A stretch of DNA of 64,000 nt from NCBI RefSeq assembly GCF_012489685.1, contig NC_080041.1:97091090-97155089 (forward strand). The letters run 5' to 3'. The position numbers and the translations under genes were made by a program. The stretch is from Lotus japonicus (Eukaryota; Streptophyta; Magnoliopsida; Fabales; Fabaceae). Each line of letters begins with the position of its first letter. The stretch's first letter is position 1. This document shows positions 1 through 8,269 of this stretch, piece after piece. A model generated the notes under the pieces. That model was not told where the DNA came from and did not search any database. It worked only from the letters and a program-made list of their open reading frames with translations.

Positions 1-368
1 TGTATTTGCCCAGTGACACATCTATGGTCATGAAGGTGGAACTCTTAAATTCTCCAAAAGAAAAATAAATCACACTAACACATCTTACACATCAAAAACT
101 GGGTTTACTCCCCCTTTTTGTCATAAGCAAAAAGCTTGGGGTGTGAAAAACTTAGCTTGAAGTACAAGGTACTCCCCCTTAGAGAAGGTCTAAGTTTAAA
201 GAAAATGAAAACGATGTAAGAATCAGAGTTAGGCGAAAATAAATAGAAGAGTTAATGCAAGGGATGAACGTTTACCACCGGTCAAGTGAGTAAATAGAAG
301 GGTCAGTTACCAAGAACTTAACCTCGAGAAACTGTAATAGCATTAACTTTCAGAGAGAAAGTGAAGCC

Positions 369-376
369 TATAAAAA
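369..376 (+). promoter_or_regulatory. TATA box of antisense ORF4 in copy A
   Basis: CTATAAAAAG lies about 55 bp upstream of the ORF4 start codon at 431, on the same strand as ORF4 and opposite to gag-pol. A start of transcription near 400 would leave a leader of about 30 nt. The same box at the same spacing is present in N1 and B. Promoter activity is inferred. Confidence 0.55.
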
Positions 377-430
377 GCGTTGGAGAGAAAGGTAAGCTTC
401 ACACCTCGAATAATTTTCAGTAAGAAAAAA

Positions 431-823
431 ATGGCATCATACAACGTAGCACTAGAAGAGCTGAGGAAGAAGGCCTTTGAAGAGGACTTGTTCCTGAACA
501 TCAGGCATCCAGAGGGTGCAACTACCATCGCGGAGCTGACACGGACACTGCTGGAAGAGGACCTGCGTCCAGAGTTGGAGAGAGACCTGAAGGAATTTCT
601 TGCCTTCGTGGAGGAGGTGCAAGAACTCAGCCGGCTTGAATTCAAGCTGCTGGAAGAAAAAGAAATCTTGGAAAAGAAGCTCAGGACTTCAGAAGAGATT
701 CTGGAGAAAGATGAGCTAAAGGTCAGACTCAACAACATCCAGCATGTACTGGAGCGTCTGGAGAAGGATAGGTCAGAGCAGCGCCAGGAGTGCAGAAGAA
801 TGAGGAGGGATCCTCCATTCTAG
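431..823 (+). CDS. ORF4 of copy A: antisense 130-aa coiled-coil protein of unknown function
   Basis: An open frame of 130 codons runs opposite to gag-pol. I chose the ATG at 431 because the other copies start at the same MASY residues; an in-frame ATG at 380 lies inside the predicted leader. The protein is very rich in Glu, Lys, Arg and Leu. From about residue 50 it reads as a long helix with heptad-like Leu spacing (LEEKE, LEKKL, LERLEKD), ending in QRQECRRMRRDPPF. No catalytic motif, signal peptide or membrane segment is visible. It differs from ORF4 of N1 at roughly 40 of 130 residues, mostly conservatively and without any indel. An AATAAA signal lies at 866-871. I do not recognise the family; a structural or RNA/protein-binding role is only a guess. 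Confidence 0.75.
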   Translation: MASYNVALEELRKKAFEEDLFLNIRHPEGATTIAELTRTLLEEDLRPELERDLKEFLAFVEEVQELSRLEFKLLEEKEILEKKLRTSEEILEKDELKVRLNNIQHVLERLEKDRSEQRQECRRMRRDPPF

Positions 824-1027
824 ATTAGATGATGTAAAGAAATATGATGTAAACATAGAACAATGAATAAAAAAGACTTTTGCAAACATATGTGACATAA
901 GTATATAGATATATATGCATATATAATCACAAACGAACAAAAGAGAATAAATAAATAAAAAGAAACAGAGTTTAACAAAAGGAAAACAAAGTTAATGAAA
1001 AAGAAGAAAAAGAAGAGATCCTAAAAA

Positions 1028-2359
1028 CTAAGGTTTGTCAGTGCGTCGCAGAAGTTCCATCATCATTTGCTTCATCTCAATCAGCATGGATTCATGAGTG
1101 TCAAGACGTTGTTCCATGATGTCGAGTCTGGATGAGCTTGTCTGAGTAGAGCTGGAAGGAACAGTCTGAGCAGCTTGAGGATCTGGAATGGAAGCAGAAG
1201 CAGCAGGAGTAAACACAACTGGTGCAAGTCGCTCTGCCTCAGCCTCAGCTTCAAGACGCTCTGCCTCAAGTCTGGCTTGTTCAGCCTGAGCTGCTGCTTC
1301 ACGTGCAGCTTCGTCTGCTTGTTCTTTCTTTCTCTGGGCTTCTTCAATAGCTTCAAGAAGCTTATTTCTCTGTTCTAGTTCGTGAAGAGCCACCCTCCTA
1401 GCAAGCCTTTGCTTTGCAGCCTCAATGCTCTGACTGCCCTCTGCATGCAGGAGCTGCATCATAATTGGAACTTGAGCCACTAGCCAAGTGCTCAGATTGT
1501 TCCACTCATCAGCCACATTTTCAGCATTCTCACTGAGATCAGTCTGACCGTGCACATTGCGGAGCCTCAAAGAGGCTTCATGATAGAAGATATTGATGCA
1601 CTCAGAGAGAGATGTGGGTTGAAGGTGAGTATAGGGAATTATGGAGAGGTTGGGTTCAGGAGAGGCTGGGTGATTGCTGCTATGGGCTTCAGAGGCACCT
1701 TGTGGAGAACCAATGTTAATCATGGGAGCATTGGGTTCAGAGGTTCCAAGGTGAGGGTCTGAAGTTTCAACCAGAGGGTGAGGTGATCTAACCGAGGATT
1801 GGTTAGACACTGATTGTTCAGGTTCAGGGTCTGGTTGAATGGGCTCTTGTTGGTCAGGGACAGGGTGAGCTTGTTGAACTAAGGGGTCTGCCTCTTGGAT
1901 AGGATTGGCCAAGATAGGTTCATCTGGGTCAACTAGACGTTCAGGTCTAGGGCCAGGATATCTCCTAGGGCTTGGACAGGTAAGGTAATACTCTTCCAAG
2001 GCAGATACCTTTTCTTTTCTAACCTCCATGAATTTTCTAATTGATTCAGAGGTATTGGAGGGAGGAGAGTCAATAACATTGGTTGGGAAGGATACAGGTG
2101 TGAAGGCTGTTGAAGAGTCTGTATCCGTGGTTCTGGCAGCAGGACGTGCTGATGCTCTGGGAGCAGAGTGATCAGACGTTCTGGGTTGTGGTTCTGTTTG
2201 GTTGGGCTCGGGTTGGTCTTGGACGATTGGTTCAGAAGATAATGGGTCATACGGAATGGTAAGGAGAGATGTTGGTTCTTCTGACCTAGAGGTTTGGTTC
2301 TGAAGCAGATTCCAGAGTGATGCTTCAGTAGGAGAAGGTTGAAAGAAGGAAGATCTTGG
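1028..2359 (-). pseudogene. ORF3 of copy A, C-terminal part, cut by N1 insertion
   Basis: This encodes the Pro/Ser-rich centre and C-terminal coiled coil of the Sirevirus ORF3 protein. The reading frame is open from residues SESIRKF through the Ala/Glu-rich helix (EQARLEAERLEAEAEAE) to a stop at 1028, and is about 97% like the intact N1 ORF3. The gene is broken because its N-terminal part lies beyond the inserted element N1, at 14455-16130. That part also carries frameshifts, so copy A cannot make the full protein. Confidence 0.85.
2355..2359. repeat. Target site duplication of N1, left copy
   Basis: CTTGG lies directly before the LTR start TGAAGG at 2360. It is repeated at 14455-14459 directly after the other LTR. 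Five base pairs is the normal duplication for Ty1/copia integration. Confidence 0.93.
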
Positions 2360-3569
2360 TGAAGGTATGAAAAACGGTAGAAAGGGGGGGTTTGAATAAC
2401 GTTTTCAGTACAAAACTACCACCTTAAAGATTTTAACAAATCTTTTCGAGAACTAAGTGCAAAAGATAGAGATAGACAAGCACACAAGGATTTTATCCTG
2501 GTTCACTTGATAAATCACTCAAGCTACTCCAGTCCACCCGTTAAGGTGATTTCTTCCTTCTTAGAATGAAGGCAATCCACTAATCAGGTAAGAGTTACAA
2601 CTGCACTTGAAACCTACAAGTGACTAACAATTACACTGACTTAGCTCACACTAAGATTCACTCTCTTAGTCTTCTCTAGGATCCGATCAACCTTGATCTC
2701 CTAAAGGAAAATCAAACAACTGTTTGAGGTTGGTGTTTACAAGGGTTTGCTTCTGAATAAGCTGAGTGTAAACTAAATAAATTACAAGATGAAAGAAAGC
2801 TTAGAATATTTTGAATGTCTTGCGCGTGTGTTGCTTCTTAGTTTCTTAGCCGCTTCTTTCAATCTTCAGCCTCTATATATACTCCAAGGATTAGGGTTGA
2901 GCGTTGCATGGGAAATGCTACCGTTGGAGGGCAGTTCTGGAAAATCCAGCTTCTGCTGTGGCTGAGAACGTTAGGTAGGTCGTCAGGAAGGTACACTGCT
3001 TTTGTACTTGGATAGCGACTTGACCTTTTAACCTAGGAGACTTCTGATCAGAGGAATGCTTCGTATAGGAACTTGTGAAGCCGGTTGATCAGAGTCAGAG
3101 GGAAAGCACAGATCCTCTGACCATTGTATCTTCTGATTCTGAACTCAGAGGGAAGAACATGGCCTTCAGAGTTTCTTGCTTCTGGACTTCAGAGTTTCCA
3201 CTATTCAGCTTCTGGATCTTCAGAGTCTTCTACACCATCGGAACATCTGAACCTTCAGTGTTTCTTGGTTGTCAGAACTTCTGGATCATCAGAGCTTCTA
3301 GCGACTGAGTCCTCATCAGAGTTTGTATAGCTTCAGATCTTCTGAAGCTTTTCCACTGTTCATACTGAACATGGTGAATGCGAAAGCGTTGCTTGGGTTA
3401 CCCTTTATACACAGTGCTTCTGATTTGTGTGAAATTGAGTCAGGGTCAGAGCCTGTAAATAGCACACTCAGAAAAACACGTTAGAGTACCACAATTGTTC
3501 ATATCAAAAGGTTAACTTGTAATCATCAAAACATAGAGTTGTACTACTAGATCAAAACTTGATCTTACA
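2360..3569 (-). repeat. 3' LTR of N1
   Basis: It runs from TGAAGGTATG to GATCTTACA as seen on the plus strand. It is followed on the right by the polypurine tract and then ORF4, which makes it the 3' LTR of a minus-strand element. A minus-strand TATATATA lies near 2874-2881, matching the promoter in the 5' LTR. The segment about 3050-3350 is crowded with TCAGA/TCTGA half-sites. Small ORFs inside the LTR are repeated in every LTR and look like chance frames. Confidence 0.95.
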
Positions 3570-3592
3570 ATCTCCCCCTTTTTGATGATGAC
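3570..3592 (-). promoter_or_regulatory. Polypurine tract of N1
   Basis: On the minus strand the sequence reads CATCAAAAAGGGGGAGAT and directly abuts the 3' LTR. This is the expected primer for plus-strand DNA synthesis. The same tract adjoins the LTRs ending at 21861 and 32749, but not those ending at 14454 and 35757, which are 5' LTRs. Confidence 0.9.
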
Positions 3593-3735
3593 AAAACTAA
3601 GATTTTTGATGAACAATTCTTAAACATTAAACTGAATTCACTCAGAGTTTAGAGATATAGAATAAGACTTATCCTGATGTGAATAGTTTATCTTGCTCAT
3701 TCTGAATTCAAGTCACTGCTTGATTCTGAGCTTAG

Positions 3736-4124
3736 CTCCCCCTGAATCTAATACTTGATGAAAACGTTAGTAAAGTCTAGATTCTGAGCTAAATCATATA
3801 AGAGTTCAGAGTGAAAAGCTTATGACATAGATGAAAAACGAATAATCAGAGCGCATAAGTGATCAGAGTCATGGACAAGGTATCAGAGTCTTGGGTATCA
3901 GAGTCAACTTAGAATCACTTCAGAAGAAGTGAAATGTATTCCTTGTATTTGCCCAGTGACACATCTATGGTCATGAAGGTGGAACTCTTAGAATCTCCAA
4001 AAGAAAAATAAGTCACACTAACACATCTTACACATCAAAAACTGGGTTTACTCCCCCTTTTTGTCATAAGCAAAAGGCTCGGGGTGTGAAAAACTTAGCT
4101 TGAAGTACAAGGTACTCCCCCTTA
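3736..4124 (-). repeat. Three further PPT-like AGGGGGAG tracts
   Basis: The minus-strand core AGGGGGAG of the true PPT recurs at about 3736-3744, 4051-4063 and 4115-4124. The copy at 4051 is also preceded by a run of A (ACAAAAAGGGGGAG), so it closely resembles the real PPT. The other copies of the element carry the same series. Multiple PPT-like motifs before the 3' LTR have been described for Sireviruses; whether these prime DNA synthesis is not shown by sequence. Confidence 0.6.
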
Positions 4125-4311
4125 GAGAAGGTCTAAGTTTAAAGAAAATGAAGACGATGTAAGAATCAGAGTGAGGCGATAATAAATAGAGGAGTTAATG
4201 CAAGGGATGAACGTTTACCACCGGTCAAGGGAGTAAATAGAAGGGTCAGTTACCAAGTACTTAACCTCGAGAAACTGTAAGAGCATTAACTTTCAGAGAG
4301 AAGGTGAAGCC

Positions 4312-4319
4312 TATAAAAA
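4312..4319 (+). promoter_or_regulatory. TATA box of antisense ORF4 in N1
   Basis: TATAAAAA in the context GCCTATAAAAACG lies 59 bp upstream of the ORF4 ATG at 4371. Transcription starting about 30 bp downstream would give a leader of about 25-30 nt. The position is conserved in all copies. The element thus appears to have a second promoter firing against the LTR-driven transcript. Confidence 0.55.
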
Positions 4320-4370
4320 CGTTGGAGAGAAAGGTAAGCTTCACATCTCGAATAATTTTCAGTAAGAAAA

Positions 4371-4763
4371 ATGGCATCATACAGAATGGCATTAGAAGAG
4401 CTCAGAAGGAAGGCGTTTGAGGAAGATATGTTCCTCAATATTAGGCATCCCGATGGTTCAAAGACCATACAAGAGCTGACGAAGACACTGCTTGAAGAAG
4501 ATCTTGGTCCAGAGATGGAGAAAGATCTGAAGGAGTTCCTCTGCTTCGTGGAAGAGATTCAGGAGCTTTGCCAGCGGGAGCTGAATCTGCTGGAAGAGAA
4601 GGAGACTGTGGAAAAGAGACTCAAGACGACAGAAGATAGTCTAGAAAAAGATGATCTGAGCATCAAACTCGGCAACATAGAGTATGCATTGGATCGTCTG
4701 GAGAAGGAAAGAGTGAAGCAGCGCCAAGAATGCAGAAGAATGAGGAAGGATCCTCCATTCTAG
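4371..4763 (+). CDS. ORF4 of N1: antisense 130-aa coiled-coil protein of unknown function
   Basis: An intact 130-codon frame lies on the strand opposite gag-pol-ORF3, convergent with ORF3 and separated from its stop by about 210 bp. The context AAAAATGGC is a good plant start. The N-terminal third (LEELRRKAFEEDMFL, NIRHPDGSKTIQELTKTL) precedes a Glu/Lys/Arg/Leu-rich helix (residues about 50-115) and a basic tail QRQECRRMRKDPPF. Two Cys residues occur in the centre (FLCF, LCQRE). No enzyme motif, secretion signal or membrane span is visible. TATA box (4312), short leader and AATAAA (4820-4825) make a compact gene of about 0.5 kb. Function unknown; the length without indels and the conservative changes against copy A suggest selection on the protein. 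Confidence 0.8.
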   Translation: MASYRMALEELRRKAFEEDMFLNIRHPDGSKTIQELTKTLLEEDLGPEMEKDLKEFLCFVEEIQELCQRELNLLEEKETVEKRLKTTEDSLEKDDLSIKLGNIEYALDRLEKERVKQRQECRRMRKDPPF

Positions 4764-4819
4764 ATATAGGGAATAATGTATGATGGAAGGAAATATGATG
4801 TAAATATAGAACAATTATG

Positions 4820-4825
4820 AATAAA
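4820..4825 (+). terminator. Putative poly(A) signal of ORF4 (N1)
   Basis: AATAAA lies 57 bp after the ORF4 stop codon on the ORF4 strand. It is conserved in copy A (866-871) and in B (near 23106). Inferred from position only. Confidence 0.4.
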
Positions 4826-4976
4826 ACAGGTTTTGCAAACATGTGTGACACAAATATATATAGATATATGCATATAGAAACACAAATGAACAAATTAAAA
4901 TAAGTAAATAAACAGAGTTTAAATAAAACAACGTTAAATAAAAAGGAAAAGGAAGAAAAAGAAGAGATCCTAAAAA

Positions 4977-7900
4977 CTAAGGTTTGGCAGTACGGCGCAG
5001 AAGTTCCATCATCATGTGCTTCATCTCAATCAGCATGGATTCATGAGTGTCAAGACGTTGTTCCATGATGTCGAGTCTGGATGAGCTTGTCGGAGTAGAG
5101 CTGGAAGGAACGTTCTGAGCAGCTTGAGGTTCTGGAATGGAAGCAGAAGCAGCAGGAGTAAATGGAACTGGTGCAAGTCGCTCTGCCTCAGCTTCAGCTT
5201 CAAGACGTTCTGCCTCAAGTCTGGCTTGTTCAGCCTGAGCTGCTGCTTGACGGGCAGCTTCTTCTTCTTGTTCTTTCTGTCTCTTGGCTTCTTCAATGGC
5301 TTCAAGAAGCTTGGTTCTCTGTTCTAGTTCATGAAGAGCCACCCTCCTAGCAAACCTTTGCTTTGCAGCCTCAATGCTCTGACTTCCCTCTGCATGCAGG
5401 AGCTGCAGCATAACGGGAAACTGAGCCACCAGCCAAGTGCTCAAATCATTCCACTCATCAGCCACATTTTCAGCATTCTCACTGAGGTCAGTCTGACCGT
5501 GCACATTGCGGAGCCTCAAGGAGGCTTCATGATTGAAAATATTGATGCACTCAGAGAGAGATGTGGGTTGAAGGTGAGTGTAGGGAATGATGGAGAGGTT
5601 GGGTGCAGGAGAGGCTGGGTGATTGCTGCTATGAGCTTCAGAGGCACCTTGTGGAGAACCAATGTTAATTATGGGAGCATTGGGTTCAGAGGTTCCACGG
5701 TGAGGGTCTGAAGTTTCAACCAGAGGGTGAGGTGATCTAACCGAGGATTGGTTAGATACTGATTGTTCAGGTTCAGGGTCTGGTTGAATTGGCTCTTGTT
5801 GGTCAGGGACAGGGTGAGCCTGTTGGACTAAGGGGTCTGCCTCTTGGATAGGATTGGCCAAGATAGGTTCATCTGGGTCAACTAGACGTGCAGGTCTAGG
5901 GCCAGGATATTGCCTAGGGCTTGGACAGGTAAGGTAATATTCTTCCAAGGCAGATACCTTCTCTTTCCTAACCTCCATGAATTTTCTAAGTGATTCAGAG
6001 GTATTGGAGGGAGGAGAGTCAAAGACATTGATGGGGAAGGATACAGGTGTGAAGGCTGATGAAGAGTCTGTATCCGTGGTTCTGACAGCAGGACGTGCTG
6101 ATGCTCTGGGAGCAGAGTGATCAGACGTTCTGGGTTGTGATTCTGTTGGTTTGGGTTCTGGTTGGTTTTGGATGATGGGTTCAGAAGGTAATGGGTCGTA
6201 TGGAATGGTAAGGAGAGAGGTTGGATCTTCTGACCTAGAGGGTTGGTTCTGAAGCAAATTCCAGAGTGGTGCTTCAGTAGGAGAAGGTTGAAAGAATGAA
6301 GATCTTGGGGAATGTGGTGGAGAGGTGGTTTGTGCGGCTGGCTGGGATTCATGAATAGGAGTGAGGGGATTTGAGGAGTGTTGGAGTAAGGCAGAAATTG
6401 GGAGTGCATCAAATAAATTCAAATCATCATCAGAGGTAAGTGCAGGCTTACTTGTATGTGCTGATGATCGAGTCACTCTGGCAGGAGGTTCAGTCCTTCT
6501 GACCTCTGCAGCAGCTGGTTCCACCCGAGTAGGCTTCACCACAATTCTCACTTTCTTCTGCTTCTTCTTTGGAGGACCATCCTCACTATCATCACCATCA
6601 TCATCATCAGGCTTGCTCTTCGCCTTCTTGACCAGAGGGACATCAGATTCCTCTGAGGATTCGTCCAGAACCATCTTCCTCTTGGTTTTCTTCTTGGGAG
6701 GAGAAGGAAACTCTGGAGCTGGTGGAAGTCTGCTGACGAAATCATCAAGGTCAATCTCGAATCCTTGAGCCCTGAGGTCTTCAACATAGCATCTGATGGC
6801 TTCAGGATGATCTGCTTGAGTCCACAGAGGGTAGTCATTCAGAGGCATTCTTCTTCCTCTGATCTCAGAAGATGTGTCCTCATGAGCAGGAGCAATCTTC
6901 TTCTGGACTAAGCCCATCTTCTTCAGAGAGTTGGCAGTGAAGACATCGCTGACGATTGTGCTCAGGTCCTCTGTGCAACCAGTATCGATCAAATCTTGCA
7001 CCAGGTTGCTTTCAATGAGAAAGTCTGAGAGCAGCCTCCCAAAAGGGATATATTTGATGGCTGACTTGATGGAGGAGGTGGTGCGAGACTTCCGGATGCA
7101 TTCCTTCAAATAGGAGAACAGGAAGTAGGGAAGGCAGATCTTCTCCTTGTCTTGAATGAAGAACAGCATCGCCTTCTGATTGAAGTTGATGTAGTCTGGA
7201 GAACTGCCCTTTGGTCGTTGATTGATGCAGTGGAGCAAGATCTTGTGCCAGATTCTCAGTTTGGGGTGAAGATCCATCACTTTGTAGCTCGTCTTGCCCG
7301 GTTTGAAGGTGGTGTACAGGGCCTTGTTGACGATGTCCTTGGTTCTGGGTTTCAGCTTCGATTCCGTCAGTGAGAACCGATACCCATGAGCAGTTTCTGC
7401 ACCTAGCAGATTCACGAAGGACTTCTCCGTGATGATGATCTTCCTACCCAGGATGTAAGAAACCACCTGAGTGTCATCACAATCAGCGTGCTTCCAGAAT
7501 TCCTTTACTAGCTTCTCATACACCGGTCCTCGAAGTCGATTGAAGTAGTTTCCCCAACCTTGAGCTTGGACTTCAGGACGGAGATCAAATCCATTTGCAG
7601 CCAAGTTGTCGAGGTTGAATCTCCATTCTGCCAGGACTTGGAGTTCCTCAGGAGGAAATACACAGTGAACGGCACAGCCCCGTTCTGCAATAGGAACAAT
7701 CTCCTCTTGAGCTTGAGCTTGTTCTTGTGCTGGGTTCTCAGGACCCCGTTGACCCGTTGCCAAACCAACTACCATGTGAGGGAACTGAGGTGCATCTGCA
7801 GTAGATCTTCTGGTTTGTCTCACCATTTTGAAGAGGTTGAAGGTTTGAGGTAGAAGATGAAGTTTGAAGGATGAAGAGAGATCGAGAGAGAAATCACGAA

Positions 7901-7982
7901 GGAGGCGGTTTTGAAAAGCAGGGAGTGCGAGAGTGAAAACCGGAAGTGAGAGAGAACGTGTGTGTATAGTGGGTTTTATCAA
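4977..7982 (-). CDS. ORF3 of N1: long third ORF in the env-like position, nuclear-type features
   Basis: The frame is 1001 codons from the first ATG. The better start is the ATG at 7826 (MVRQTRRST, context AAAATGG), because the 156 nt before it look like a CT-rich plant leader; this gives about 949 residues. Residues about 100-340 (numbered from 7982) form a compact domain (WRFNLDNLAANG, RGPVYEKLVKEFW, LGRKIIITEKSF, IPFGRLLSDFL). It resembles the domain annotated in legumes as 'putative plant transposon protein'; that match is from memory. Three basic clusters follow: PPKKKTKRK (428), KKAKSK (452) and PPKKKQKK (470), mixed with acidic runs. Then comes a Pro/Ser/Gln-rich stretch (about 500-780) and an Ala/Glu coiled coil near 885-960. 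No membrane span is seen after residue 53, so 'envelope' is not supported. Confidence 0.8.
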   Translation of the reverse strand: MIKPTIHTRSLSLPVFTLALPAFQNRLLRDFSLDLSSSFKLHLLPQTFNLFKMVRQTRRSTADAPQFPHMVVGLATGQRGPENPAQEQAQAQEEIVPIAERGCAVHCVFPPEELQVLAEWRFNLDNLAANGFDLRPEVQAQGWGNYFNRLRGPVYEKLVKEFWKHADCDDTQVVSYILGRKIIITEKSFVNLLGAETAHGYRFSLTESKLKPRTKDIVNKALYTTFKPGKTSYKVMDLHPKLRIWHKILLHCINQRPKGSSPDYINFNQKAMLFFIQDKEKICLPYFLFSYLKECIRKSRTTSSIKSAIKYIPFGRLLSDFLIESNLVQDLIDTGCTEDLSTIVSDVFTANSLKKMGLVQKKIAPAHEDTSSEIRGRRMPLNDYPLWTQADHPEAIRCYVEDLRAQGFEIDLDDFVSRLPPAPEFPSPPKKKTKRKMVLDESSEESDVPLVKKAKSKPDDDDGDDSEDGPPKKKQKKVRIVVKPTRVEPAAAEVRRTEPPARVTRSSAHTSKPALTSDDDLNLFDALPISALLQHSSNPLTPIHESQPAAQTTSPPHSPRSSFFQPSPTEAPLWNLLQNQPSRSEDPTSLLTIPYDPLPSEPIIQNQPEPKPTESQPRTSDHSAPRASARPAVRTTDTDSSSAFTPVSFPINVFDSPPSNTSESLRKFMEVRKEKVSALEEYYLTCPSPRQYPGPRPARLVDPDEPILANPIQEADPLVQQAHPVPDQQEPIQPDPEPEQSVSNQSSVRSPHPLVETSDPHRGTSEPNAPIINIGSPQGASEAHSSNHPASPAPNLSIIPYTHLQPTSLSECINIFNHEASLRLRNVHGQTDLSENAENVADEWNDLSTWLVAQFPVMLQLLHAEGSQSIEAAKQRFARRVALHELEQRTKLLEAIEEAKRQKEQEEEAARQAAAQAEQARLEAERLEAEAEAERLAPVPFTPAASASIPEPQAAQNVPSSSTPTSSSRLDIMEQRLDTHESMLIEMKHMMMELLRRTAKP

Positions 7983-8269
7983 ATAACCGTTGTTGATTCA
8001 AAAAGCACTTTAAGATCAACGGTTGAAAATTAAAAATAGACAGTAACTGTAAAATACACAATCACACACAGGAGATAAGCAGATCTACACGCAATCACAA
8101 CAGACTGTCACACGGGCACAAGGAACTATGCATCAGAAATTCTGACGCACGTGTTGTTGTCTCAGCTTCAGAGTCAGTACCAGTGGGCACACACACTCTG
8201 ATTGAGTTACCTTCTGAACTAGACATCTTCCGATCAAGAAGTATCATAGTCAGAGGTTCTGATCTATCT

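Larger units (their letters stand above)
1..2359 (-). mobile_element. Sirevirus copy A, 3' part (outer, interrupted element)
   Basis: This is the 3' portion of an older Ty1/copia Sirevirus on the minus strand. Position 1 aligns with about 3943 of the intact copy N1, so the polypurine tract and 3' LTR of copy A lie just left of the window, starting about 0.37 kb away. The segment holds the plus-strand ORF4 (431-823) and the 3' part of ORF3 (1028-2359). It stops at 2359, where the N1 LTR begins, and resumes at 14455 after the 5-bp target duplication CTTGG. The sequence on both sides of N1 joins in the same order as in intact ORF3 around 6305. The assignment is by direct comparison with N1. Confidence 0.9.

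Noticed and set aside
3075..3330. Small ORFs inside each LTR (same frames at 13960, 21358, 32246, 35254)
   Set aside because: They are repeated only because the LTRs are repeated. They lie in the TCAGA-rich U3 and have no start context or protein-like conservation beyond the DNA.
3050..3350. CRISPR-like or regularly spaced repeat array
   Set aside because: The TCAGA motifs are short, irregularly spaced and in an LTR of a plant retrotransposon.
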